NCBI GenBank assembly: GCA_013289615.1
Contig: JABCZO010000001.1
Location: 62,001 to 126,000, forward strand
Direction: 5' to 3'
Origin: Gammaproteobacteria bacterium
GTDB taxonomy: Bacteria > Pseudomonadota > Gammaproteobacteria > Steroidobacterales > Steroidobacteraceae
DNA length: 64,000 nt
This document shows positions 48,133-57,241 of this stretch, piece after piece. The position numbers and the translations under genes were made by a program. The first letter of the stretch is position 1. Each line of letters opens with the position of its first letter. The notes under the pieces are model-generated. The model made no database searches. It saw only the letters and a program-made list of their open reading frames with translations, and had not been told where the DNA came from.

Positions 48133-48242
48133 TGGTGTCGTAGTACTCGGACGCCTGCAGGCCCTGTGCGTTCCGAGGAGCAGCGCATGTGCCTGTCAGC
48201 CGGGCGCCGGTCAACCGGCTTGTAAGCGCACGGGACTTCCGG

Positions 48243-48518
48243 GTGAAAAGCAACTCGAAACCAGTCGGCACATTGGAGGCGGCGCGTCAGCATGCGCTGC
48301 GCCTGCTGGAATCCCAGCCGGCGCTCGCGTTCGAGCAGGCCGCGGAAATCCTCAAGGTCAGCGCCAATCATCCGCAGGCCATGCTCGTCGCCGGCGCAGC
48401 GCGCCGCCTGTGCCGTGACCCCGCTGGAGCGGAGTTGACACTCAAATCGTTCTCCCATGCTCTCCCAGGCGCCATGGTTGGCGCGAACGGTCAGCCCGGT
48501 GTGGTTGTTGCCAGCTGA
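48243..48518 (+). pseudogene. N-terminal remnant of a TPR (sulfotransferase-type) protein
   Basis: A frame of about 91 codons (possible GTG start at 48243; also open from 48189) encodes TLEAARQHALRLLESQPALAFEQAAEIL followed by HPQAMLVAGAARRL. This resembles the first TPR unit of TPR sulfotransferases such as the 30.5-kb gene. It stops at 48518 in a Gly/Val-rich stretch, and no continuation of the TPR series is seen. The aminotransferase frame begins across its end. It may be a truncated gene or a small real protein. Confidence 0.5.
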
Positions 48519-49926
48519 GCCGCTCGAGCCCAGTCCGGCCGCGCCCGGCGGGCCCGACTTTCGGGCGCTGCACCGGGAGCGGCTGCGCCGGCTCAAGACC
48601 CGCGAGTTACAGCAGTTCGCGTCGCGCCACCCCAAGTCACGCGCGTTACATGAGCGCGCCCTGGCGTCGATGGTGGGTGGCGTGCCGATGCCGTGGATGG
48701 CGCGCTGGCCCGGCGGCTTCCCGTTGTATGTCAAGCGCGCCATAGGCTCACGCATCGTCGATGTCGACGACCATGTGTATGTGGATCTGTGCCTTGGCGA
48801 CTCCGGTGCCATGGGCGGCCACGGCCCGCCGGCCGTCGTGCGCGCCGTACAGGCGCAGGCGGCGCGCGGCATCACGATGATGTTGCCGACCGAGGATGGC
48901 ATCTGGGCGGCCGAGGAACTGGCGCGCAGGTTTGGCATGGATCACTGGCAGTTCACCCTTTCAGCGACCGACGCGAACCGTTGTGCGCTACGCGTGGCCC
49001 GGCAGATCACCGGGCGAAAGTTAATCCTGGTGTTCAGCTACTGCTATCACGGCACGGTAGATGAGGCATTTGCCGTTCGCGATCCGAGCGGGGTGACCCA
49101 TTGCCGCGCCGGCAATGTCGGGCCGGCAGTTGATCCGTCACAGACCACCCGTGCCATCGAATTCAACGATGTCGAGCAGCTCGAGCAGGCGCTCGCCGAC
49201 CAGAGTGTCGCGTGCGTGCTGGCCGAGCCCGCGATGACGAACATGGGCATTGTGTTGCCAGTCGCCGGCTATCACTCGACCCTCAGGTCCCTGACCCGTC
49301 GGTACGGAACACTGCTGGTCATCGATGAGACCCACACATTCTCGGCTGGCCCGGGGGGTTGCACCCGACTCTGGAATCTGGAGCCGGACATGCTCACGAT
49401 CGGCAAGTGCATTGGCGGCGGCATCCCTTCCGGCGCTATCGGTATGAGCAGCGAGGTTGTGGACAGAATCGGCCTGCAACGCGACGCCGACTACCAAGAT
49501 ACCGGCGGCGTCGGCGGAACGCTGGCCGGCAATGCCCTGTCGGCGGCGGCGATGCGCGCGACACTCGCGCAGGTACTGACGGCCGAAGCATTCGATCGGA
49601 TGATTTCGCTGGCGAACGACCTGTGTTGTTCGATAGAGCGGCTGATCGGCTCGCGGCGCCTGCCCTGGCACGTCACGCAGCTCGGTTGTCGAGTGGAGTA
49701 CAGTTTCCAGCCTCGGCCGGCCATGAATGCCACCGCCGCGCATGCCGGCGTCGACCGGGAGCTTGATTCCTATCTGCACCTGTACCTGCTCAACCGCGGC
49801 GTCCTTATCACACCGTTTCACAACATGGTGCTCATCTCGCCCGCATCCACGACCGCCGACGTGGCGCTGCACGATCGGCTGTTTGCCGCTGCCATCGACG
49901 AATTGCTCGCACCGGAGGCATCGTGA
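48499..49926 (+). CDS. Class III PLP aminotransferase (glutamate-1-semialdehyde aminomutase-like)
   Basis: About 475 residues from GTG 48499; the start is uncertain since no clear ribosome site exists and the frame is open to ATG 48457. Visible motifs are VPMPWMARWPGGFPLYV, DVDDHVYVDLCLGDSGAMGGH, MMLPTEDGIWAAEEL, ATDANRCALRVARQITGR, SYCYHGTVDE, VIDETHTF and the PLP lysine in LTIGKCIGGGIPSGA. This is the fold-type I group near HemL, but the N-terminal extension (HRERLRRLKTRELQQF) and motif details place it in an uncharacterised transaminase subfamily, not in haem synthesis. The substrate is unknown. It begins within the TPR remnant. Confidence 0.87.
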   Translation: MWLLPAEPLEPSPAAPGGPDFRALHRERLRRLKTRELQQFASRHPKSRALHERALASMVGGVPMPWMARWPGGFPLYVKRAIGSRIVDVDDHVYVDLCLGDSGAMGGHGPPAVVRAVQAQAARGITMMLPTEDGIWAAEELARRFGMDHWQFTLSATDANRCALRVARQITGRKLILVFSYCYHGTVDEAFAVRDPSGVTHCRAGNVGPAVDPSQTTRAIEFNDVEQLEQALADQSVACVLAEPAMTNMGIVLPVAGYHSTLRSLTRRYGTLLVIDETHTFSAGPGGCTRLWNLEPDMLTIGKCIGGGIPSGAIGMSSEVVDRIGLQRDADYQDTGGVGGTLAGNALSAAAMRATLAQVLTAEAFDRMISLANDLCCSIERLIGSRRLPWHVTQLGCRVEYSFQPRPAMNATAAHAGVDRELDSYLHLYLLNRGVLITPFHNMVLISPASTTADVALHDRLFAAAIDELLAPEAS

Positions 49927-50044
49927 CATCTTGCCCGGCTAACCGCCTAAGGTACGAGGCCTACAACCGCAGACCGTGATTGCCGTCGAAGGAGCAGCCG
50001 ACTGATTTGGCGGACGGCCTATACCATGTCAATATGACAGGATG

Positions 50045-50896
50045 ATGTCAGACGGCGTCGTTTCCTGGTGGTCTTTGCTCTGTGCGCTCGCCGCGCTCAA
50101 CATCCTTGCTTGGTGCATGTCGGCAGTGGCCCACAACCGCCGGCGGACGGTCATCGCACCCGAAGCATACTCCGCCCGGCGCCTGCAGCTTCAGTTGTCC
50201 GCAGTCTATGTGTTTGGTTGCGCCTTCCGTTCCGTGTTGCCGGTATTCGACGGTCCTCGCATCTGCCTGTTCAACTCCTGGCTGTCCAGCGTCGTCGTGG
50301 GCCGCTCGGTGGCGACCTGCGCAGAGCTGTGCTTCGTCGCTCAGTGGGCCGTGATGCTGCGCCAGACGTCGCGTGCGACCGACAGCATGCTCGGGAAAGT
50401 CGCCTCGCTGGCGGTGGTGCCGCTCATCGCGATTGCCGAGGCTTGCTCGTGGTATTCGGTGCTGACGACCTCCAACCTCGGTCATGTCGCCGAAGAGTCG
50501 ATCTGGGGTCTGTCGGCGGCGCTGCTGGTGACCAGCATGGTGGTGATCTGGCCACGTTGCACTGCGGCCGTCCGTCCCGTACTTCTCGCCTGCTGCGTCG
50601 CAGGCGCAGCCTACGTCGCCTTCATGTTCCTCGTGGATGTCCCGATGTACTGGTCGCGCTGGGTCGCCGACGGAACCAGCGGACGCCACTACATGAGCAT
50701 CGCTCAAGGCGCGCGCGATGTTGCCGTACGCCGGGTGGTCTCCTACCGTTGGGAGGACTGGAAGAGCGAGGTGGTTTGGATGTCGCTGTATTTCAGCGTC
50801 GCGGTGTGGCTCAGCATCGCGCTCGTCCACGCGCCCGTGTCCGAGGCACGAAGCGCCGCCCGGGAACGCAAACGCCCGCACGCCGTTCGCCGCTGA
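50045..50896 (+). CDS. Unrecognised polytopic membrane protein
   Basis: 283 residues with about six or seven hydrophobic segments (for example LLCALAALNILAWCMSAV, VASLAVVPLIAIAEACSW, PVLLACCVAGAAYVAFMFLV and MSLYFSVAVWLSIALVHA) and an Arg-rich C-terminal tail. Two adjacent ATGs (50042, 50045) are available. I do not recognise the family. It stands before a decayed DUF1624-type gene. Confidence 0.75.
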   Translation: MSDGVVSWWSLLCALAALNILAWCMSAVAHNRRRTVIAPEAYSARRLQLQLSAVYVFGCAFRSVLPVFDGPRICLFNSWLSSVVVGRSVATCAELCFVAQWAVMLRQTSRATDSMLGKVASLAVVPLIAIAEACSWYSVLTTSNLGHVAEESIWGLSAALLVTSMVVIWPRCTAAVRPVLLACCVAGAAYVAFMFLVDVPMYWSRWVADGTSGRHYMSIAQGARDVAVRRVVSYRWEDWKSEVVWMSLYFSVAVWLSIALVHAPVSEARSAARERKRPHAVRR

Positions 50897-50974
50897 GCGA
50901 CGCGATGGGCCCTATTCCGAGGTACGGTGCCATACCCCCGTCCCGGTACGCCCCGTCGCAAGCATCGTGACCAG

Positions 50975-51206
50975 AACTACCCGCCATCGCTGCTCTATCT
51001 ATTGATGACACTGGGGCCCGGCATTTCTCTCCTGGGTCTGTTGGAACGGGTCGAGCTGCGCGACGCAAATCCGTTTGGACTACGGCTATAACCTTGTCGT
51101 GGTCTACCTTGCCTGGCTCGGCGTAGTCCTGGCGCTGTATCCGCCGTGCAAATGGTTTTCGGCGGTCAGACAGAAAAGCACATCAACGCTGCTTAGCTAC
51201 CTCTGA
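50975..51206 (+). pseudogene. Decayed 3' end of a DUF1624/heparan-alpha-glucosaminide acetyltransferase-like membrane protein gene
   Basis: Two fragments of one family are visible in different frames. Bases 50975-51091 encode NYPPSLLYLLMTLGPGISLL and then LLERVELRDANPFG before a stop. Bases about 51078-51206 encode DYGYNLVVVYLAWLGVVLALYP..CKWFSAVR and end LLSYL. In intact proteins as I remember them, these segments flank an FGRVPLFFY-type helix region, which is missing. A deletion with frameshift explains it. No start or N-terminal part is present. Confidence 0.7.
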
Positions 51207-51286
51207 GTCCCTCCGGAATGACGTGCTAGCGGCGCTGGCGGGTAGAATCAGTGTCACACGGAGTTTTTTGACCACGGCGGCACACC

Positions 51287-52351
51287 ATGCACCTCCCCAG
51301 TAATACGCTTTCACCGAACACCGGGCGCACATCGACCTGTCAGGCCGTTGCAGTCATTGCCGCCTGCATCGCGGCGCTGTCGCCGGCACATGCCGATTCA
51401 CCGCGGCCGGAAGGTATGGCCGGACAGCTGATCGATCATTACCACATGCAGCGCATACCGCAAGAAGGGCCCTGGTTCAGCCTTACCTATAGCAGTGAAG
51501 ATCAGATCGACGGCGCGGCACTGCCGTCGCGTTACGCAGGACGTGCCCATGTGACAGGCAACGCGATCGTGCTGCTCGCGACGCGCTCCGATTTCTCGGC
51601 AATGCATCGATTGCAGACCGACGAAGTCTGGCATTTCTACGGCGGCTCCCCACTTGAGATGCTGCTGCTTTATCCCGATGGACATGGACGCAAGGTAACC
51701 ATCGGCCCGGACTTTCTGGCCGGCGACTTTCAGCAATTCACCGTTCCGCATGGGGTGTGGCAGGGATCGGCACCGCGCACATCGTCGGATGGCGCGTATT
51801 CTCTCGCTGGCACGCAATTGTCGCCCGGGTTCGACTATGCGGACTTCGAGATCGGCTATCGCGACGAACTGCAGCGCGAATATCCGGCTTTCGCCAACGA
51901 CATCGGCCGCTTGACGCGCGCCGAATTCGCAACCAGTAGCGCGCATCGCCCGCAGCAACCCGCAGTGGCACCGCCGAAGGCCATCGCGTTTCGCGCCGAT
52001 CAGGTGCCGATAGTTGCAATGTCGCCGGGATTGGGGTTGCAGGAGCTGGTTGGACGAGTCGCACACGATGCCCTGTCCTCCAAGCTCAGCGTTGCGAAGT
52101 TTACACTGGCGGCCGGCCGCACATCGGCCACGAGCTTCAATCACCAGTCACAGGAAGTCTTTCTTGTTGCAAATGGAACCGGCCAGGTCCATTTGGATGA
52201 AAAAGTAATGCCCGTCGGGCCGAGCTCGGTCGTTTTCATTCCCGCAGGGCAGCGACATTCGATCGAGGCGGATGTGAACGGCGCGCTGATTTTCTTCGCC
52301 ATTTCGGCACCGGCCTTCGCCCTCGAAGACTACGTGGTGGTAAAACCGTGA
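51287..52351 (+). CDS. Secreted double-cupin protein (DUF985 plus cupin)
   Basis: 354 residues. The N-terminus has a signal peptide ending in PAHA (about residue 36). The first domain (about 45-205) matches DUF985: LIDHYHMQRIPQEGPWFSLTY, HRLQTDEVWHFYGGSPLEMLLLYPDG, VPHGVWQGS and GTQLSPGFDYADFEIG. The second is a small cupin_2 (about 250-345; FNHQSQEVFLVANGTGQVHLDE, VVFIPAGQRHSIEA). Both cupin metal-site histidine and glutamate residues look present. Substrate unknown. Export of a DUF985 protein fused to a second cupin is not the usual form. Confidence 0.87.
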   Translation: MHLPSNTLSPNTGRTSTCQAVAVIAACIAALSPAHADSPRPEGMAGQLIDHYHMQRIPQEGPWFSLTYSSEDQIDGAALPSRYAGRAHVTGNAIVLLATRSDFSAMHRLQTDEVWHFYGGSPLEMLLLYPDGHGRKVTIGPDFLAGDFQQFTVPHGVWQGSAPRTSSDGAYSLAGTQLSPGFDYADFEIGYRDELQREYPAFANDIGRLTRAEFATSSAHRPQQPAVAPPKAIAFRADQVPIVAMSPGLGLQELVGRVAHDALSSKLSVAKFTLAAGRTSATSFNHQSQEVFLVANGTGQVHLDEKVMPVGPSSVVFIPAGQRHSIEADVNGALIFFAISAPAFALEDYVVVKP

Positions 52352-52508
52352 ACGCACCTGACATCAGGCATCGCGCCGTCCAGATCGCCCCGGACCGTTA
52401 AGAAACAGGGCAAGTCCCCTGCCACCTGCTGGGCGCACCGCTGCAGAATAGAGGTACGATGGCGCCCAACAATTACCGGCAACTCCGACAGTCAATTTCG
52501 GGCTCTCA

Positions 52509-53159
52509 GTGAACTCACCGTCAATCATCGTCGCCGAAGACCATCCGATGTTCAGGGCGGCACTGGTGCTTACGCTGAGGCGACTCATGCCCGAGGCGCT
52601 GCTGATGGAGGTGGCGAGCCACGGCGAACTTGAGAAAGCGCTGGCCGGGAACGGTGACGTGAGATTGGTTCTACTCGACCTCAGGATGCCCGGCGCGCAT
52701 GGCCTGTCGTCGCTTGTGTTCCTGCGGGGGGAATATCCAAACGTTTCGGTAGCGATCATTTCCGGTGGCGCTTATGCCGAAACCATCGTTCGCGCCCGCC
52801 AGCTTGGCGCTTCTGCATTCATACCGAAATCGGCACCGATCGACACCATTGCGCAAGCCCTGTCCTGCGTGATCCGCGGCGAACTGTGGTTTCCGGCGCA
52901 GGACGATGCCCCGCCAGGTCCCGTGCCGCTACTGCAAGACAAACTCACGACGCTGACGGCGCAGCAATTCCGGGTCCTCAAGTGCCTCGCCGAAGGCATG
53001 CTCAACAAGCAGATCGCCGACCTTCTTGAAGTCTCGGAGGGTACTGTGAGGGCGCACGTTACCGCGATTCTGCGCAAGCTTGGCGTGAGCACGCGCACCC
53101 AGGCGGTGATTCTGGTGACCGAACTGGATCTGGAAAGAGACAGCGCGGATACTTTGTGA
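52509..53159 (+). CDS. LuxR-family (NarL/FixJ) response regulator
   Basis: 216 residues, GTG start. Receiver domain about 5-120: acidic pocket VAEDHP, phospho-acceptor Asp in LLDLRMPG, Lys in FIPKSA. The LuxR helix-turn-helix is about 145-205 (LTAQQFRVLKCLAEGMLNKQIADLL.VSEGTVRAHVTAIL). Its stop abuts the stop of the convergent hybrid histidine kinase, so the two are a likely cognate pair. Candidate targets are the genes carrying the repeated element at 56803 and 63512. Confidence 0.93.
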   Translation: MNSPSIIVAEDHPMFRAALVLTLRRLMPEALLMEVASHGELEKALAGNGDVRLVLLDLRMPGAHGLSSLVFLRGEYPNVSVAIISGGAYAETIVRARQLGASAFIPKSAPIDTIAQALSCVIRGELWFPAQDDAPPGPVPLLQDKLTTLTAQQFRVLKCLAEGMLNKQIADLLEVSEGTVRAHVTAILRKLGVSTRTQAVILVTELDLERDSADTL

Positions 53160-56100
53160 TCACGCCTCGGTAGTGACCGCCGCTAATATTGCCAACATTT
53201 CGGTGCGCAGTTCCGCCGGCCGGATCGGTTTTGCCAATACCGGCCATGGTGCGTTGTAGAGCGCCTCCTCCAGCTGCGTGGCGTGCTCCCCGGAAACGAC
53301 CACCACCGGCACGGTGCGGCTCCAGATCGATTCGAGTTCGGCCAGAAGATCTGGCCCCACGCAATCCTCGAGGCGGTAGTCGAGTATCAGTAGATCGGGC
53401 GCGTCCGTGCAACGCGCAGTGCGCAGGCACTCCTGGCCACTGCCGCAAAGGGTAACCTGACATCCCCAACGTTCAAGCACCGTTCGCGTCGCTTCACGTA
53501 CATCGCGGTCATCGTCTATGCACCAGACCCTGCGTCCATCCAGGCCCCCCTCCGCCACCGGGGCAAGCTCAATTGCTTCGTGAAGCATTGAAACGTCGCC
53601 GACCGGAACTTCGATCGAAAACACGCTGCCGAGACCTGCCCAGGAACGCACTCTGACATCGTGGTTCAGCAACTTGGCAATGGTGCGCACGATGGCCAGC
53701 CCGAGACCGGCACCGCGCTCGATGCCGGTTTGTTGGGAATCGAGGCGGCGAAATTCCCCAAAGATCTCCTCGGTCTTGTCGGCGGCGATGCCGCACCCCG
53801 TATCCCAGACTTCGATCCGACAGGCGGCGCGGATACGCCGCACCCCCAGCAGAATTTTTCCTGAAGTTGTATAGCGGACCGCATTGGAAAGGAAGTTCTG
53901 CAATACGCGCCGCAACAGCGCTACGTCTGTGTGCACTACCGCCGTAGTCATCATGCAGTGAAGCTCGAGCCCGTGCGAGTGCGCAAGCATCCTGAACTCG
54001 CGAGCCAACGACTCCAGCACCGGCCCGAGCCTCGTGTCTTCGAGCTTGAGCTTGAGCTTGCCCGACTCCAGACGCGAAATGTCCATCAGGCTGGTAAACA
54101 GGTCCTCGACCGACGCGAGCGAACGTTCGGCGTGCTCGGCAAGATCGGCGGCAGGGTGGTTTCGAAGGTCTTCCTTGATCGCGGAGATGTAAAGGCGGGC
54201 GGCATTGATCGGCTGCGACAGATCGTGCACCGCGGCCGCCAGAAATTTGCTCTTCGAGCGGTTCGCGCGATTTGCCTCTGCCATCGCCCGCTGCAGATCT
54301 TCCGTGCGTTCCGATACACGCCGCTCGAGCGATTCAGCCAGCGCCAGTAATTTCTGCTCCACGCGTTTGTACGCGCTCACATCAGTATACGACGTCGCAT
54401 AGCCGACTCCCGGCACAGGATTTCCACGGATTTCAAGCACTGCGTTGCCGGGCAACTCGCGTTCGTGCACGTGCGTGTTACCGGTCCGCAGGTGATGGAT
54501 GCGCTTTTGGATCTGGGATTCCACATCGCGGCGGCCATACAGCCCGCGCCCGGCGTTATAGCGAATCAATGCCTCTATCGGTACCCCGACTTGAACCAGG
54601 CTTGAGGGAAAGTTGAAAATCTCCATGTAGCGCCGATTCCATGCAACCAGGCGCAGGTCCGCATCCACGACGCTTACACCCTGCGGAAGATGTTCAAGGG
54701 TCGCGCGCCACAGGCCGCGGTTCAGCTCGATCTGGTGAATGAGTCTCGCCAGCGCTTCGACCGTGGTGTTGATGTCGCGTTTGAGATTGGCAAAGGTACC
54801 CTCGTAGCCGCCCGTCATCCGTACGGTGAGATCGCCCCGTGCAACTGACGCGAGCACCGATGCGGCTTCGCCAAGACCACCGTCGGCGGTTTCCATCAGA
54901 TGGTTAAGATGCCGCACCATGTCGCGAAAAGCATTCTGAAATGAGGTTTCGTCGCCGCGTTCCGAAAAATCTCCGCGCGCCGCAGCCTCGACCAGACGCA
55001 CAATCTGCTCCTGAATCGCAATCAGGTTCTGCCGGGCCTTATCGATGGCCTCCGTCAGCATGCCCTTTTTTCCCGGTAGCGGCGGCAGATTCATCGAGAA
55101 GTCACCGATCGCATAGCGCTCAATGACGTCACGCATCATCATGGCCAGGGCGACCTGCTCGGCAACCAAATCGTTGACCGCGTCGGCCATCTCCTTGTAG
55201 ACGCCGCTGAATGAAGCACCGTCAATCTTGAAGTCAATATTGCCAAGCTCGTGCTCCGCGGCGATCTGCCGCTCGGCGTCGACGAATCGTTGCAGTGTTT
55301 GCCGTACTCCCTGCATGGCGCGAACCAGGTCGCCGATCTGGTCGCGACGCTTGGTCGATATCGTGAAGTCGAGATTGCCCTGACTGATTTGATTGGCTAC
55401 CGCGGTCACTCGTTCGATCGGCTTGGCAAATCCGCGGGCGATCATCAACGACAGCAACGTGACCAGCGCTGCGGTGACAACCAGCAGGAACAAAGCGCTA
55501 CGAGTGGCCTCGTTGACCCCTGCGAGGCTCTCCTCGGTGTTCTGCTGGGCAACGGCAATCCAGCCGAGATCGGTGTGGCGGATCATTGCTATGCGATCAA
55601 CGCCATCGAGCGCGTAGTGTTGGAATCCGTCGTTGCCGGCCCTCGCCGCCAGAAAAGCCGGATGCCTGCTGTAGTCCTTGAGGCTTTGATTCCACGGCTC
55701 ACGCGCGTTGGCGATCAGCCGCCCCTCCGGTGTCATCAGGAATGCAAAGCCGGTGCGGCCCAGATTGGCGGAGGTGACGGCCTTGCTCACTGCATCCAGC
55801 GTCGCCGCCTCGATCAGCATGCCGCGTAGTTGTCCATTCGTGTCGGAGATCGGCAGCGCCATCAGGAACGCGGGTCGCTGAGAGGTAAGCCCGACCTGAA
55901 CCTCGGCGGAATACGGAGCGCCCCGCAGTACGTCGGCGTAATAAGTCCGGACTCGATACGAGGCCAGCGGTTGATCATCGCTTCGCGCGACATTCATTCC
56001 GGTCAGGTCGGCCGTATGGATCAGATAGGCCCACGGTAGCTGCTGCGCCACCGACAGCACGAGCCGCTTATGCGCCAGCGGATCCATCGATATAGCCTCT

Positions 56101-56348
56101 GGCAGGCTCGCCGCGAGTTTCAACACCGACAGATTCTGCTGCGTCCAGTCGTTCACCTGCTGCACGACGCGGTCCGAGAACAACTGCAGGCGTGCGCGTG
56201 CGTCCGCTTCGCCATCCTCAATGCTGCGGGATCGTTCGAATTGCCAGAAGATGGTCAGGGGAAGCAGCGCGACGACCAGGAACGCGAGCAGTAGCTGCGA
56301 GAAAATTCCGACGCGGCGGGGAACCTTCGGAATGTAAAGGGGGCTCAT
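53160..56348 (-). CDS. Hybrid sensor histidine kinase with dCache, HAMP, PAS and receiver domains
   Basis: About 1062 residues. In order: membrane helix (about 17-38), periplasmic dCache-type sensor (about 45-285; GFAFLMTPEGRLIAN), membrane helix (about 290-310), HAMP and HAMP-like linkers (about 310-545), PAS of the PAS_7 type (about 555-665), HisKA with the phospho-acceptor in AAVHDLSQPINAARLY (about 715-780), HATPase (about 825-935; NFLSNAVRYT, DTGCGI, GAGLGLAI) and a receiver (about 950-1060; Asp in LLILDYRLED). The HDLSQP box and PAS_7 recall NahK/ErcS'-type kinases. The extracellular ligand is unknown. ATG 56348 is preferred over GTG 56354. Confidence 0.93.
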   Translation of the reverse strand: MSPLYIPKVPRRVGIFSQLLLAFLVVALLPLTIFWQFERSRSIEDGEADARARLQLFSDRVVQQVNDWTQQNLSVLKLAASLPEAISMDPLAHKRLVLSVAQQLPWAYLIHTADLTGMNVARSDDQPLASYRVRTYYADVLRGAPYSAEVQVGLTSQRPAFLMALPISDTNGQLRGMLIEAATLDAVSKAVTSANLGRTGFAFLMTPEGRLIANAREPWNQSLKDYSRHPAFLAARAGNDGFQHYALDGVDRIAMIRHTDLGWIAVAQQNTEESLAGVNEATRSALFLLVVTAALVTLLSLMIARGFAKPIERVTAVANQISQGNLDFTISTKRRDQIGDLVRAMQGVRQTLQRFVDAERQIAAEHELGNIDFKIDGASFSGVYKEMADAVNDLVAEQVALAMMMRDVIERYAIGDFSMNLPPLPGKKGMLTEAIDKARQNLIAIQEQIVRLVEAAARGDFSERGDETSFQNAFRDMVRHLNHLMETADGGLGEAASVLASVARGDLTVRMTGGYEGTFANLKRDINTTVEALARLIHQIELNRGLWRATLEHLPQGVSVVDADLRLVAWNRRYMEIFNFPSSLVQVGVPIEALIRYNAGRGLYGRRDVESQIQKRIHHLRTGNTHVHERELPGNAVLEIRGNPVPGVGYATSYTDVSAYKRVEQKLLALAESLERRVSERTEDLQRAMAEANRANRSKSKFLAAAVHDLSQPINAARLYISAIKEDLRNHPAADLAEHAERSLASVEDLFTSLMDISRLESGKLKLKLEDTRLGPVLESLAREFRMLAHSHGLELHCMMTTAVVHTDVALLRRVLQNFLSNAVRYTTSGKILLGVRRIRAACRIEVWDTGCGIAADKTEEIFGEFRRLDSQQTGIERGAGLGLAIVRTIAKLLNHDVRVRSWAGLGSVFSIEVPVGDVSMLHEAIELAPVAEGGLDGRRVWCIDDDRDVREATRTVLERWGCQVTLCGSGQECLRTARCTDAPDLLILDYRLEDCVGPDLLAELESIWSRTVPVVVVSGEHATQLEEALYNAPWPVLAKPIRPAELRTEMLAILAAVTTEA

Positions 56349-56386
56349 TGGCACGTTCCAGTGACGAGACCAGCGTGTTCGCTCAG

Positions 56387-56422
56387 GTCAGACTGAGTCT
56401 GACGCAAGTGTACTTCAAGTAC
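56387..56422. promoter_or_regulatory. Two adjacent palindromes upstream of the hybrid kinase gene
   Basis: GTCAGACTGAGTCTGAC (56387-56403) is a perfect dyad with 8-bp arms and one central base. GTACTTCAAGTAC (56410-56422) is a perfect 6-bp-arm dyad. They begin 39 bases upstream of the kinase start, where an operator would be expected. Confidence 0.55.
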
Positions 56423-57241
56423 GCCTGCGCCGAGCCGCTCGCCCGGTCATCCGGTGCAAAGCGAGGAGCTGATAAGCGATTGAAAAACAAGAGGAAGGCG
56501 CGCTTGAATTTTGGACAGGACAGGCGCGGTTGCGGGCCCAGTGCCTGTCGACCTTTGCAAGGCACGGCGGGCAGTACCTCCGGCGCGTGACGCCTGCCGC
56601 AGTTAAGGCCGGTTCTGACTCATCGCACTCGAACGATTGTCGACAACTCCCTCGCACGCACCGCTGCAGGAACGCTCGCGCATTTACCCAGATCCTGTCC
56701 GTGGCAGGAATCCCACACCCGAAAGGCCGCGACAACGCGCCTGTGGACACCTCCAGACCTGCCGGTTTAAGCTAGCCGCCGTTCTGCCTAAGCGGCTACG
56801 GCGCCTAAGCGAATGTGCAATTGTCAGTGTCGGTCTTGATCGTAAAGATCGCGTGAGTTAGGCCGCAGTCGTTGGGCCGCAGCTACAAAAAGTAACAGCT
56901 GCTGATCGGAATGGGGGATGTCGGTTGATAGCCAGGTACGAGTCTCGGGGCACTGAACCCGCTTTGGCGGGCCAAAACGGCGCCCGGATGCTGTGTCTGG
57001 GCTGCCGGCATTGACGGACGGGGGGCTAGCGATTGCTGCTTTATAACAACACTTCACAAAGTAGAGAATCCATGCAATTCAAATTAACCCCCACCTGAGA
57101 GTGCCGGTGCAGTGACCGCGACGATGAGGTGTATTGGCATCGTGGCGATCAGGTTCGTCGACGTGGCGTTCCGCTGGGAACTGTACGGTGCACGCCGCAA
57201 CTCGTCGGGGAAAATCTCTGAGTAAAATTGAAGGGAAAAAC
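56423..57241. other. Long intergenic region before the porin gene
   Basis: About 820 bases without a recognisable gene. It contains the repeated element at 56803-56822 and a less GC-rich stretch around 57035-57090 near the porin start. The remainder shows nothing I can name. Confidence 0.45.
56803..56822 (+). promoter_or_regulatory. Copy 1 of a 20-bp element shared with the dctA upstream region
   Basis: A 20-base sequence beginning gcctaagcg is identical to 63512-63531. Weaker similarity continues for about 45 bases (a shared ATCGTA and GGCCGCA). The first nine bases also occur just upstream at 56786-56794. It lies about 420 bases before the porin gene. Confidence 0.6.

Noticed and set aside
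48457-49926. Glutamate-1-semialdehyde aminomutase (hemL)
   Set aside because: The fold matches, but the N-terminal extension and motifs fit an uncharacterised transaminase group, and no haem genes are near.
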